Part shown: positions 1 to 8,333 of the stretch, piece after piece
Layout: each line of letters begins with the position of its first letter
Position numbering within the stretch: position 1 is the stretch's first letter
Source of the DNA: Bacillus sp. BHET2
Lineage (GTDB): Bacteria; Bacillota; Bacilli; Bacillales; Bacillaceae_B
Length of the DNA stretch: 64,000 nt
Direction: 5' to 3'
Assembly (NCBI RefSeq): GCF_005938125.1
Contig: NZ_VCQN01000007.1
Span: 29,217-93,216 of the forward strand
The notes under the pieces: generated by a model
Told to the model about the DNA's origin: nothing
What the model saw: the letters and a program-made list of their open reading frames with translations, nothing else
The model's database searches: none
Made by a program: the position numbers and the translations under genes

Positions 1-1349
1 ACAGTCATCAGGTGACGGTGAATGAAACGGTTTTAGAACAGCATGGGAGGGATGAATCGTATCATATTCCAAGTTCTCCTGATGTGGTTGTGTTCCCTGA
101 GAGTGCTAGGGAGGTGAGTGGGATTGTGAAAGTCGCAACAGCCCATCGTACCCCCATCATTCCCTTTGGACTCGGTACCAGTCTTGAAGGGCATGTGATT
201 CCGTATGATAAAGGGATCACGATTGATTTTTCTCAGATGAACAAAATCCTAGAGGTAAGGGAGAAAGATTTTCTTGTGAAGGTTCAACCTGGGGTTACCC
301 GCACTCAATTGAACAAAGAATTGAAGAAGTATGGTCTCTTTTTCTCGGTTGATCCAGGGGCAGATGCAACTCTCGGGGGAATGGCTGCCACGAATGCAAG
401 TGGGACGACATCTGTTAAATATGGTGTCATGCGCGATCAGGTTCGTGATTTAGAAGTGGTTCTCCCTGATGGAGAAGTGATTCACACAGGAAACATGGCG
501 CAAAAATCGTCATCTGGTTATAACCTCAACAGTTTGTTTGTCGGGTCTGAAGGGACGTTGGGGTGTATCACTGAGCTGACTCTCCGTGTATATGGCATTC
601 CAGAACATATTGTGGCGGCCCGTGCGTCGTTCAATCAAATTGATGATGCGGTGGAAGCGGTTGTGTCTATATTACAGGCCGGCATTCCGATTGCGAGAGT
701 GGAGCTTGTGGATGAGCCTTCCATGGTACAGGTGAATGTATTCAGTGATACCGATTATAAAGAGAAACCTACTCTGTTCCTGGAGTTTCACGGGAATCAA
801 GCGGGACTAGAGCAGGATGTTGAATTCACGAAGGAAATCGTGGCTGATCACCATTGTGAAGAGATCATTTTTGAAGAAGATACTGCAGCGAGAAACAAAC
901 TTTGGGAAGCAAGGCATAATCTTGCTTATGCCTATGTTCATGGAAATCCAGGAAGAAAGCTTATGGTGACAGATGTGTGCGTACCTATATCAGAACTATC
1001 CGGTGCGATTCAGTACGCACGGAAAAGGCTTGAAGAGTTAGAACTGATTGGAGGTATTCTTGGCCATGTGGGTGATGGAAATTACCATACCTCACTCATG
1101 ATCGATTTACACGATCCGGAAGAAGTGAAGAGGGCGGAAAAATACAACGAAGAAATCGTAGAGTATGCTCTTGAACGAAACGGGACATGTACCGGTGAAC
1201 ATGGAGTAGGGGTTGGCAAGATGAAGTATCAACAAAGGGAACACGGCGGTGCCCTACAGGTCATGGAGAAAATTAAGCAGGCAATTGATCCGAATGAGAT
1301 CTTCAATCCTCATAAACTCGTACATAAAAAGAAGGAGGAACATAAGTGA
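1..1349 (+). CDS. FAD-binding 2-hydroxyacid oxidase (GlcD/D-lactate dehydrogenase type), 5' end outside window
   Basis: Flavoprotein of the GlcD / D-lactate dehydrogenase family, which oxidises 2-hydroxyacids such as glycolate or D-lactate to 2-oxoacids. The frame is open to the left edge (codons for Ser-His-Gln precede the GTG at 12), so the true start is upstream and about 10-25 N-terminal residues are missing. Visible are the FAD-binding PCMH domain (SSPDVVVFPESAREV, then PFGLGTSLEGH, GADATLGGMAATNASG and VGSEGTLG), and the C-terminal FAD-oxidase domain with GHVGDGNYH near residue 347 and GEHGVGVGK near 395. The stop overlaps the next start by 4 bases (GTGA), so it is translationally coupled to a BASS carrier. 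Substrate cannot be fixed from sequence; glycolate or lactate is inferred from family. Confidence 0.88.
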   Translation, partial: SHQVTVNETVLEQHGRDESYHIPSSPDVVVFPESAREVSGIVKVATAHRTPIIPFGLGTSLEGHVIPYDKGITIDFSQMNKILEVREKDFLVKVQPGVTRTQLNKELKKYGLFFSVDPGADATLGGMAATNASGTTSVKYGVMRDQVRDLEVVLPDGEVIHTGNMAQKSSSGYNLNSLFVGSEGTLGCITELTLRVYGIPEHIVAARASFNQIDDAVEAVVSILQAGIPIARVELVDEPSMVQVNVFSDTDYKEKPTLFLEFHGNQAGLEQDVEFTKEIVADHHCEEIIFEEDTAARNKLWEARHNLAYAYVHGNPGRKLMVTDVCVPISELSGAIQYARKRLEELELIGGILGHVGDGNYHTSLMIDLHDPEEVKRAEKYNEEIVEYALERNGTCTGEHGVGVGKMKYQQREHGGALQVMEKIKQAIDPNEIFNPHKLVHKKKEEHK

Positions 1350-2329
1350 AATTACTCGAAACGATCAGTAATCTAGCTGGAAAGTATTTTGCCGTTTGGG
1401 TCATACTGGTAGCAGCAGTAGCCTATTTAGTTCCTGCTCCATTCTTATCATTAGGTGGCTATATTACGATTCTACTTGGAGTCGTGATGTTCGGGATGGG
1501 GCTGACGTTAAAGCCCGTTGATTTTCAATTGGTACTTAAAAAACCGCTTCCTGTCATCACGGGAGTAATGGCTCAGTTCATCTTCATGCCATTAGGCGCC
1601 TTTTTGATTGCATATCTTCTTAATCTGCCGAATGAATTGGCTGCCGGATTGGTTTTGCTTGGTTCGGTTCCAGGGGGAACGGCATCCAATGTCATGGTGT
1701 ATTTAGCGAAAGGAAATCTGGCATTATCTGTTGCAATGACTTCCCTGTCTACGCTACTTGCTCCGATTCTGACCCCGCTGATTCTACTAGCTTTAGCAGG
1801 GCAGTGGTTGCCAGTGGATCCGATTGCCATGTTCCTTTCGATCGTTCAAGTGATCATCCTTCCGATCACACTTGGGTTGGTCATTCGAAAACTATTTCCT
1901 AATACCGTAGAAAAAAGTTTACACGTGGTTCCGCTCATTTCAGTATTGGCAATTATGATCATCGTGTCAGCAGTGGTATCGGCAAACGTTGAGAATATCG
2001 CAACCTCTGGAACGATCATTTTCTCAGCTGTGATCCTTCATAATTTATTCGGACTTGGTCTCGGGTATGGAACAGGGATTATTATGAAATTGGATGAGGG
2101 GACCAGGCGAGCCATTTCGATTGAAGTAGGAATGCAGAACTCTGGACTGGGAGTGGCATTGGCGTCTGCCCACTTTGGTCCCCTAGCTGCATTGCCGAGT
2201 GTGATTGCAGCGGTGTGGCATAATATCTCAGGACCAATTCTTGCAACGTTTTGGAGTAAAAAGCCTGTTAAGAATAGGGGAAAGGAGGCCGAGTTTGTCG
2301 GGAATGGAGCAAGTACGACTGTGAGGTAA
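1346..2329 (+). CDS. Bile acid:sodium symporter (BASS) family transporter
   Basis: Integral membrane carrier of 327 residues, the usual BASS length, with about nine hydrophobic segments. Family signatures seen are GVVMFGMGLTLKP (residues 43-57) and the conserved core SVPGGTASNVMVYLAKG, followed by EVGMQNSGLGVALA. BASS proteins take up organic anions with sodium. The GTG start lies inside the stop of the upstream hydroxyacid oxidase, so the pair is one transcription unit and the carrier probably imports the oxidase substrate; this is inference. A plant member, BASS6, is known as a glycolate transporter, which would suit this pairing. A strong hairpin follows at 2334. Confidence 0.85.
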   Translation: MKLLETISNLAGKYFAVWVILVAAVAYLVPAPFLSLGGYITILLGVVMFGMGLTLKPVDFQLVLKKPLPVITGVMAQFIFMPLGAFLIAYLLNLPNELAAGLVLLGSVPGGTASNVMVYLAKGNLALSVAMTSLSTLLAPILTPLILLALAGQWLPVDPIAMFLSIVQVIILPITLGLVIRKLFPNTVEKSLHVVPLISVLAIMIIVSAVVSANVENIATSGTIIFSAVILHNLFGLGLGYGTGIIMKLDEGTRRAISIEVGMQNSGLGVALASAHFGPLAALPSVIAAVWHNISGPILATFWSKKPVKNRGKEAEFVGNGASTTVR

Positions 2330-2333
2330 TGAA

Positions 2334-2371
2334 AAGAACGGTACCGGGAAAGATCACCGGTACCGTTCTTC
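2334..2371 (+). terminator. Rho-independent terminator after the BASS gene
   Basis: Perfect arms AAGAACGGTACCGG and its complement around a short loop, starting 5 bases after the BASS stop; the 3' side ends in TTCTTCATTG, so the U-tract is weak. Confidence 0.75.
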
Positions 2372-2380
2372 ATTGATTAT

Positions 2381-2458
2381 TGAGGGACGGACCTCAATAA
2401 TCACATATAAATCCCGTCCCAATAACATTCTTCTCTAATATCAGAGGTCCGTCCCTCA
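2381..2458. repeat. Inverted copies of the GAGGGACGGACCTC repeat
   Basis: TGAGGGACGGACCTC at 2381-2395 and its exact reverse complement at 2444-2458, separated by 48 bases. The pair lies between two convergent operons and may serve as a terminator for the siderophore permease operon on the minus strand. The same motif recurs near 36.9, 39.3, 40.1 and 44.2 kb. Confidence 0.8.
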
Positions 2459-2461
2459 CGT

Positions 2462-3469
2462 CTACTTCTTCAATAGCAGATACATAAAGTAGGGGGCACC
2501 GATTAGGGCGATCATGATACCGGCTGGGATGCCGTCGGGTTCGAGGATGTTCCGCCCGATTGTATCGGCAAGGAGTAGAAGCCATCCTCCAAGCAGTATG
2601 GCGATGGGAATGAACAGTTGATTCCGCGGGCCGACTAATGCTTTGGCCATATGGGGAGCCATCAATCCGATAAAGGCGATGCCTCCTGTAACCGAAACGG
2701 CAGAGGCGGCAAGGGCTACTGCAACTAATAGCATGATGAAGCGCTCCCGGTTAATAGAGACCCCTACCCCTACGGATACCTGCTCACTCAATCCCAGTAT
2801 ATTCAACATGTGAGATTTATAGAGTGCCAGTGGAATCAAGATGACTAGCCATGGAAGGATCGCCCAAATGAATGGCCAGTCTGTTCCCCATACGTTCCCA
2901 GCAAGCCACTTAGCAATGAAATCGACTTTTGCCCGTTCAGCACTTGAAATGAGGATGATCATGAGTCCGGATAATGCCATGGAAAATCCTACCCCGACAA
3001 GTACGAGTCGAACAGGTTGAATCCCAGTGCGCTTATTATATGAGAACAAATAGATGAAGCAGGCGGTAAGAAGTGCCCCGCCAAATGCGACTAATGGCAA
3101 TAAATAGGCAAAGGAACCGGCGTCGATCGGGAAAAATAAAAAAAAGATGGCGATCGATACGCCTGCCCCAGCGTTAATTCCGATGATGCCAGGATCAGCC
3201 AGGTCATTTCGGGTAATGCCTTGTAGGATTGACCCGGATAAGGCAAGGGCCATCCCGGCGAGGATCGTGATGATGATTCGCGGCAACCGGATGGAAAATA
3301 GGATAAACTCTTCTTTAAATGATCCTTCACCCAAAAGAGTGGGAAGGAGTCGATTATAGGAGACCGAAGAATATCCCAATCCAATGCTTATAAATGCTGT
3401 TGCTGCGATAAGTATGATGAATGCTATAAGGAGCAAGCGTTGTTTTTTAATCAAATCTGGATGTATCAT
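2462..3469 (-). CDS. Siderophore ABC transporter permease (FecCD family)
   Basis: Second membrane subunit of an Fe(III)-siderophore importer, 335 residues with the roughly ten TM segments typical of FecCD permeases. Family motifs include GMALALSGSILQGITRNDLADPG in the first third (conserved SGxxxQxxxRNPLAxPxxLG) and FIGLMAPHMAKALVGP in the C-terminal third, which forms the coupling region facing the ATPase. Its ATG overlaps the stop of the companion permease by 4 bases. Gene order ATPase, binding protein, permease, permease is complete here. It resembles B. subtilis YfhA; the siderophore (hydroxamate or catecholate) cannot be read from sequence. Confidence 0.9.
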   Translation of the reverse strand: MIHPDLIKKQRLLLIAFIILIAATAFISIGLGYSSVSYNRLLPTLLGEGSFKEEFILFSIRLPRIIITILAGMALALSGSILQGITRNDLADPGIIGINAGAGVSIAIFFLFFPIDAGSFAYLLPLVAFGGALLTACFIYLFSYNKRTGIQPVRLVLVGVGFSMALSGLMIILISSAERAKVDFIAKWLAGNVWGTDWPFIWAILPWLVILIPLALYKSHMLNILGLSEQVSVGVGVSINRERFIMLLVAVALAASAVSVTGGIAFIGLMAPHMAKALVGPRNQLFIPIAILLGGWLLLLADTIGRNILEPDGIPAGIMIALIGAPYFMYLLLKK

Positions 3470-4482
3470 GAAAAACCTTTTCCTCCTTTGTGTACGATAA
3501 ATAGGAAGAAGGGTAAGCCCATAATCGCAACAATCGCTGCCACAGGTGTTTCATATGGAGCATTTATGGTGCGACCTAGCGTATCTGCGAGTAGCATGAA
3601 GGCTGCTCCAATCAGGGTTGAGACGGGAATGATGAAACGGTAGTCTGTCCCTACAATAGCCCGGACCATATGGGGAATCATTAATCCGATGAATACCATA
3701 TTTCCGACTAGGGCTACTGCTGCACCTGCTTCCAGGACAATCACAATGAACAGAACGGTTTTGACAAAAGCCGTACGTTGTCCCAATCCTATGGCTACTT
3801 CCTCATTCAAACTTAAAATCGTCAGCTGTCTGGATAAAAATAAAGACACCAACAGCCCAATCAAAATAATCGGAACAATCACCTGTAGCTGATTCCATGT
3901 TGTCCCGATCATCCCTCCTGCCGTCCACATCGATACATCTTTCGATAGCTTGAAAAATAGACCGACACCTTCTGAAATGGCAAATAGAAAAGCGGAAACA
4001 GCGGCTCCTGCCAGAACGATTCTAAACGGTGAGAAGCCTCCCCGTTTCATTGAACTGATCCCGAATACCATAAGGGCTCCTACAGCAGAGCCGATGAAGC
4101 AAGCAACCATGATTCCGTAATAGCTAATTGATGGGATAAACGCGAGAGCAATGGCCAGTGCGGCGTTAGCTCCAGCTGTCAGTCCGAGTAAACCTGGATC
4201 GGCTAAAGGGTTTCGCGTCATCCCCTGCATGATGGCTCCCGATACTGCTAAAGAAGCTCCAACCACAATAGCTGCAACTTCACGAGGGAAGCGAATTTCT
4301 TGTAGAATGTTGTTTCTATCTCCTTCACCTGTGAAAGTCAGGGCTTGCCATACGTCCTTCACTGTTGTCTCTGCAGCCCCGTACACGACCGAAATAAGAA
4401 AGGCAACAACAAATAGGAGGGATGCACCGATCAATTTATAGATAAATGGAATTCGCTGGGTTTCGTTTGTCATATCAATCAT
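3466..4482 (-). CDS. Siderophore ABC transporter permease (FecCD family)
   Basis: First membrane subunit of the same importer, 338 residues, resembling B. subtilis YfiZ. It carries the FecCD motif SGAIMQGMTRNPLADPG after the second TM segment and FIGLMIPHMVRAIVGTDYR towards the C terminus. The ribosome binding site is poor; an in-frame ATG at 4473 is an alternative start. It is separated from the upstream binding-protein gene by a 14-bp perfect hairpin, so permease expression is probably lower than binding-protein expression. Confidence 0.9.
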   Translation of the reverse strand: MIDMTNETQRIPFIYKLIGASLLFVVAFLISVVYGAAETTVKDVWQALTFTGEGDRNNILQEIRFPREVAAIVVGASLAVSGAIMQGMTRNPLADPGLLGLTAGANAALAIALAFIPSISYYGIMVACFIGSAVGALMVFGISSMKRGGFSPFRIVLAGAAVSAFLFAISEGVGLFFKLSKDVSMWTAGGMIGTTWNQLQVIVPIILIGLLVSLFLSRQLTILSLNEEVAIGLGQRTAFVKTVLFIVIVLEAGAAVALVGNMVFIGLMIPHMVRAIVGTDYRFIIPVSTLIGAAFMLLADTLGRTINAPYETPVAAIVAIMGLPFFLFIVHKGGKGFS

Positions 4483-4501
4483 CTTTTCTTTGATAGTATA
4501 G

Positions 4502-4534
4502 AAAAGGGAATTCTTGTCATAAGAATTCCCTTTT
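4502..4534 (-). terminator. Intercistronic hairpin between binding protein and permeases
   Basis: Perfect 14-bp stem (AAAAGGGAATTCTT) with a 5-base loop and a short T run on the minus strand. It sits inside the siderophore operon and probably works as a partial terminator or mRNA-stabilising 3' end, giving excess binding protein. Confidence 0.75.
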
Positions 4535-4539
4535 AAAAA

Positions 4540-5466
4540 TTAATTGCCTAGAAATTTCTCTTTGAAGAAGTCTAACTGGTAATCCAGTGTAAGCGGATCA
4601 TTAAAGTAGAATTCCATCATATTCACTTCATACACATGATCGTTCTTCACAGCAGGAATGTTTTTGAATGTGTCTGTTGCCATGAAGGAGTTATCTGCTT
4701 TTGGATCTTTGCTTAAGATCAGATAATCTCCCGCATACTCAGGCATCACTTCTGTAGAGAGAGCGAAATATCCAGGTTCCAAGGCTTGTTCTTTTACTTT
4801 TTCAGGCATCTTCAGGTCCATTTCCTGATAAAGGATCTCTGTACCTCGACCCCAGTTGTTTCCATATACGTACAATTGTTTATTGAAGCTTTCAATCACG
4901 GAGACGGTTGAATCTTCACCAATTTTTGCTTTGATATCATCGCCAGTAGCTTGGGCACGCTTCTTAAAGTCATCCACCCATTCTTGAGCTTCTTTTTCTT
5001 TGTTTAATAGTTTCCCAATTTCGATATGTTGCGTTAAATAATCTACTTTCCCATATGTGTATGTAACGGTAGGGGCAATTTCATTTAATTTATCCACATT
5101 TTTAATGTTGGAAAGACCGATGATTAAATCAGGATCAAGCTCGATGATTTTCTCCAGATTCTCATCTGTTACTTCTTCCACGTCTTTCAAGTCTTTCTCC
5201 CAACGGGGATTCATTTTGGACCAGGAATCGACACCGACAAGATCCACATCCAATGCCATGACGTTTCCAGCAAAGGATGATAGAACGACAACACGCTGCG
5301 GATCGGCTGGTACTTCAACCGGACCATTCTCGGATTGATAGGTAATGGTATCTGATTTGTTTTCCTTCTTCGCCGAATCCGAACCTTCTTCTGATGTAGA
5401 GCTGTTGCTACAGGCACTAACAAGTAGCACCAATAGTAGAGTAAACGGTATTATCCATTTTTTCAT
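4540..5466 (-). CDS. Iron-siderophore substrate-binding lipoprotein
   Basis: Periplasmic-binding-protein-like lipoprotein (308 residues) that captures ferric siderophore outside the membrane. A signal peptide ends in the lipobox LVSAC with Cys19, followed by a Ser/Glu/Lys-rich linker, then the two-lobe helical-backbone fold with PADPQRVVVLSS, LDPDLIIG and a C-terminal half ending VNMMEFYFNDPLTLDYQLDFF. Good ribosome binding site (AAAGGAGA). The start lies 50 bases inside the end of the ATPase gene, an unusually long overlap. It resembles B. subtilis YfiY. Iron control is expected from the Fur box upstream of the operon. Confidence 0.92.
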   Translation of the reverse strand: MKKWIIPFTLLLVLLVSACSNSSTSEEGSDSAKKENKSDTITYQSENGPVEVPADPQRVVVLSSFAGNVMALDVDLVGVDSWSKMNPRWEKDLKDVEEVTDENLEKIIELDPDLIIGLSNIKNVDKLNEIAPTVTYTYGKVDYLTQHIEIGKLLNKEKEAQEWVDDFKKRAQATGDDIKAKIGEDSTVSVIESFNKQLYVYGNNWGRGTEILYQEMDLKMPEKVKEQALEPGYFALSTEVMPEYAGDYLILSKDPKADNSFMATDTFKNIPAVKNDHVYEVNMMEFYFNDPLTLDYQLDFFKEKFLGN

Positions 5467-6262
5467 AATGATCTTCTCCTTTTAGTAGATTGTATGTAAT
5501 GCACATTGGTTTGCCTGTTCGAGGATCTCTTCCTATCTCGGCATCGATTTGGAATACTTTCTTTAGGACCTCGTGGGTTATGACTTCTTCGCAACTACCT
5601 GATTTCACCATTTCCCCTTCTTTTAAGGCAACGATATAGTCGGCAAATCGTGCAGCCTGATTTAAATCATGCAGCACCATTACGATGGTACGTTCCTGTT
5701 CCTTGTTCAACTTTTGAAGGAGCTCCAATACTTCAAGCTGATGGGCCATGTCTAAATATGTAGTAGGTTCATCGAGGAAGATAATTTCCGTTTCCTGGGC
5801 AAGAGCCATGGCAATCCACACCCGTTGTCGCTGACCTCCAGATAATGCATCGACTTCTCTGAATTTAAATTCCAGCGTTCCAGTGACTTCAAGTGCCCAA
5901 TTGATGACATCGTAATCCTTTTTTGTTAATCGACCCATCCCTTTTTGATGGGGGAATCGGCCATATGAAACCAATTCACCAACCGTTAGGCCACTGGCAC
6001 TATCCGGCGATTGGGGGAGAATAGCCATTTTTTTGGCTAATACTTTCGTATGGCCTTTTGAAATGTCTTCTCCATCTAGCAAGACGTTACCCGAGTGATG
6101 GGGGATGAGGCGAGTAATGGCTTTCAGTAATGTGGATTTCCCACAGCCATTGGATCCGATGATAGTGGTGATTTTTTTATCAGGAATGCTGACACTGAGA
6201 TCTTTCACAATCAAGCGATCACCGTAGCCGATGTTTAAATCATTCGTAAAGAGGCGAACCAT
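5417..6262 (-). CDS. Siderophore ABC transporter ATP-binding protein
   Basis: ATPase of the ferric-siderophore importer, FecE/FhuC/YusV type, 281 residues. Walker A GSNGCGKST at residues 36-44, signature LSGGQRQR, Walker B IIFLDEPTT, and the H-loop HDLNQAARFADY are all present. The start was set at ATG 6262, which has GGAGG 8 bases upstream, instead of the longer open frame from 6307, whose extension would run into the Fur box. The C-terminal tail after ITYNLLKG runs 50 bases into the next gene and looks non-homologous. First gene of the operon, directly downstream of a Fur box. Confidence 0.92.
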   Translation of the reverse strand: MVRLFTNDLNIGYGDRLIVKDLSVSIPDKKITTIIGSNGCGKSTLLKAITRLIPHHSGNVLLDGEDISKGHTKVLAKKMAILPQSPDSASGLTVGELVSYGRFPHQKGMGRLTKKDYDVINWALEVTGTLEFKFREVDALSGGQRQRVWIAMALAQETEIIFLDEPTTYLDMAHQLEVLELLQKLNKEQERTIVMVLHDLNQAARFADYIVALKEGEMVKSGSCEEVITHEVLKKVFQIDAEIGRDPRTGKPMCITYNLLKGEDHYEKMDNTVYSTIGATC

Positions 6263-6291
6263 ATTAATACCTCCGTTTATAAAAACTAAAT

Positions 6292-6310
6292 TGATAATGA
6301 TTCTCATTCT
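6292..6310. promoter_or_regulatory. Fur box for the siderophore operon
   Basis: TGATAATGATTCTCATTCT closely matches the Bacillus Fur box (TGATAATNATTATCA core). It lies 30 bases upstream of the ATPase start on the minus strand and would repress the importer when iron is plentiful. Confidence 0.85.
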
Positions 6311-6396
6311 CGAACAATTTCCATACTATAATTCTTTTTTACTATTGTCAATGAATTTTTGTATTGTCATTAGTGAAAAAAAGTTGTAGGATTTAA

Positions 6397-6415
6397 TTGA
6401 GAATGATAATCAATT
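6397..6415. promoter_or_regulatory. Fur box for the ferredoxin-NADP reductase-like gene
   Basis: TTGAGAATGATAATCAATT contains GAGAATGATAATCA, close to the Fur consensus. It lies about 30 bases upstream of the start at 6445 and about 90 bases from the other Fur box, so the divergent units are probably co-regulated by iron. Confidence 0.85.
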
Positions 6416-6444
6416 AAAATTTGGTTGTTGAGGAGTGAACGGAA

Positions 6445-7494
6445 ATGGATCATCATGAACTATTTGATGTAACGGTAATTGGAGGCGGACCTGCAGGCCT
6501 TTACTCTGCTTTTTATAGTGGTTTAAGAGAAATGAAAACAAAGATTATTGAATTTCAACCAACATTGGGCGGGAAGATACATGTATATCCTGAGAAAATG
6601 ATATGGGATGTAGGGGGACTTACTCCAGTACCAGGAGCGACACTTATCGAACAACTCGTTCAGCAAGGGTTAACATTCGATCCGACGGTCGTTCTAAATG
6701 AAAAAGTTGAATCGATCACACGCAGTGAAGAAGGAATATTCGTATTAGAAGGTTCTTCAGGTCAAAAGCACTACTCGAAAACGGTCATCATTGCAGTCGG
6801 CAGTGGGATCATTAACCCTCAAAAGCTGGACATCGAAGGGGCAGAGCGGTTTGAAGTCTCCAATTTAAACTACACAGTGAAGTCTTTAAAAAGGTTTATA
6901 GGTAAAACAGTCATCATCTCCGGTGGAGGGAATTCGGCGATTGATTGGGCAAATGAATTAGAACCAGTAGCAAAGAAAGTCTATATTACTTATCGAAAAG
7001 AGGCTCTTAAAGGTCACGAAGCACAGTGTGCACAGTTAATGGACAGTTCGGCCACTTGCTTACTTAATACCTCCATTTCCAAATTGATTGCCGCCACCAA
7101 TCATGAATCCATTGAAAAGGTCGAGTTGACCAATCATCAGACAGGCGAGGTATCCTATTTACCAATCGATGAAGTGATCATCAATCATGGATATGAAATA
7201 GATACATCTCTTCTTAAGAATAGTAAACTAAACATCGATATGATCGACCAGTATTATATCGCAGGCTCAACCAACAGTGAATCTTCAATTGAAGGACTAT
7301 ACGCAGCGGGAGATATCCTGAAGCATGTTGGGAAAGTGAACTTGATTGCCGGTGCTTTTCAGGATGCTGCAAACGCGGTCAACAAGGCGAAGCAATTTAT
7401 TCAGCCGGATGCAAATGAGTACGCCATGGTATCTTCCCACAATGAAGTATTCAAGAAGAAGAATAAAGAGTTGGTCAAGCAGATGATGAAATAA
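6445..7494 (+). CDS. Ferredoxin-NADP+ reductase-like flavoprotein (YumC/YcgT type)
   Basis: Thioredoxin-reductase-like FAD enzyme (349 residues) of the YumC type, which moves electrons between NADPH and ferredoxin or flavodoxin. FAD motif GGGPAGLYSAFYSG at about residues 12-25, NADPH-binding GGGNSAIDWANE in the middle, and GLYAAGDILKH near the C terminus. The CxxC redox pair of true thioredoxin reductases is absent, as expected for this group. A Fur box lies just upstream; the B. subtilis paralogue YcgT is known to be Fur-regulated, so this is more likely a YcgT counterpart than housekeeping YumC. A role in reductive iron release from siderophores is inference. Start supported by TTGAGGAG 9 bases upstream. 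Confidence 0.88.
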   Translation: MDHHELFDVTVIGGGPAGLYSAFYSGLREMKTKIIEFQPTLGGKIHVYPEKMIWDVGGLTPVPGATLIEQLVQQGLTFDPTVVLNEKVESITRSEEGIFVLEGSSGQKHYSKTVIIAVGSGIINPQKLDIEGAERFEVSNLNYTVKSLKRFIGKTVIISGGGNSAIDWANELEPVAKKVYITYRKEALKGHEAQCAQLMDSSATCLLNTSISKLIAATNHESIEKVELTNHQTGEVSYLPIDEVIINHGYEIDTSLLKNSKLNIDMIDQYYIAGSTNSESSIEGLYAAGDILKHVGKVNLIAGAFQDAANAVNKAKQFIQPDANEYAMVSSHNEVFKKKNKELVKQMMK

Positions 7495-7503
7495 TCATGT
7501 TAA

Positions 7504-7533
7504 AAGCTCCCTCAACAGATATAGGGAGCTTTC
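7504..7533. terminator. Bidirectional terminator between convergent genes
   Basis: Ten-base arms AAAGCTCCCT / AGGGAGCTTT with a 10-base loop, between the reductase gene and the DUF421 gene. Confidence 0.85.
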
Positions 7534-8236
7534 ATTTATACAAATAGATATTTATTTGGTCTTGCTTGTCTATCGTTGCCAGTAAGACGTCTTGCACAGT
7601 CACATGATAATAGTTTTTCAATTGATTGTGTAGCCACAATTCGTTTTTATTTAGTTTCAATAATTCTGAAAGGTTGATTCTGCCATCTTCAATAATGGGG
7701 GTGGGAAGGTCAAATGGATTGGATGGGAGTGCGAAATCCTGGTGGGTAACAGGTTGATACTGAGATTTGAGGAAGAATGAGATTTCCCCTCCAGGTTCCC
7801 ACAGGGCTATAGCCACTTTCTGAACTTCTTCGATCTGCTGCTTCCTTAATTCAGATAACAGGCTGTCTAAAGGAATCCTTGCTTTCTTAAGATTTTTATA
7901 GAAGATTTCTCCGTTGTTTATTAATAAGATAGGGGAAGGGTCGAGTATTTTTCGTATGAAGGTTGAATGCAGACTGAGGTAAACCCCAATTAGATAGAGT
8001 AAGACCAATGTACCCATAGTAAGCATAGATCCTTTCATTCCCAATCCTTCATCAGACAATGGGTGGGCCATAATATTCCCTATTAATAGCGCCATAACAA
8101 AATCAAGGAATCGTAACTGCGAAATGGATCTTTGCCCCATTAATTTCGCTATGATTAGTAAAAAGATAAATCCAATGGTAGCGCGAAAAATCCATTCTAG
8201 AGCAGTTAGTGATTCATGACTCATGAAGAAATCCAA
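7532..8236 (-). CDS. DUF421 family membrane protein (YetF-like)
   Basis: Membrane protein of 234 residues with three TM segments in the first 90 residues, then a cytosolic domain. The conserved DUF421 features are seen: FDFVMALLIGNI-like RFLDFVMALLIGNIMAHPLSD, then LLINNGEIFYKNLKKARIPLDSLLSELRKQQI and a VQKVAIALWEPGGEISF segment. B. subtilis has several paralogues (YetF, YdfS, YrbG) of unknown molecular role. The start used is TTG 8236; ATG 8224 is an alternative. Single gene flanked by terminators. Confidence 0.85.
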   Translation of the reverse strand: MDFFMSHESLTALEWIFRATIGFIFLLIIAKLMGQRSISQLRFLDFVMALLIGNIMAHPLSDEGLGMKGSMLTMGTLVLLYLIGVYLSLHSTFIRKILDPSPILLINNGEIFYKNLKKARIPLDSLLSELRKQQIEEVQKVAIALWEPGGEISFFLKSQYQPVTHQDFALPSNPFDLPTPIIEDGRINLSELLKLNKNELWLHNQLKNYYHVTVQDVLLATIDKQDQINIYLYK

Positions 8237-8299
8237 AAAAGCACGCCCTCCCTCTTGGTAACTGTCAATTAGTCTTTCCCAAAAGTTCTTTCACAAAAC

Positions 8300-8329
8300 A
8301 AACGATGCTTACAATTGTAAGCATCGTTT
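8300..8329 (-). terminator. Terminator of the TerC gene
   Basis: A perfect 30-base palindrome with arms AAACGATGCTTAC around AATT, 4 bases beyond the TerC stop. Confidence 0.85.
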
Positions 8330-8333
8330 ATCG

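Noticed and set aside
1573..1830. Antisense ORFs opposite real genes across the window
   Set aside because: Many such frames exist opposite membrane protein and enzyme genes; none has a ribosome binding site and recognisable domains.
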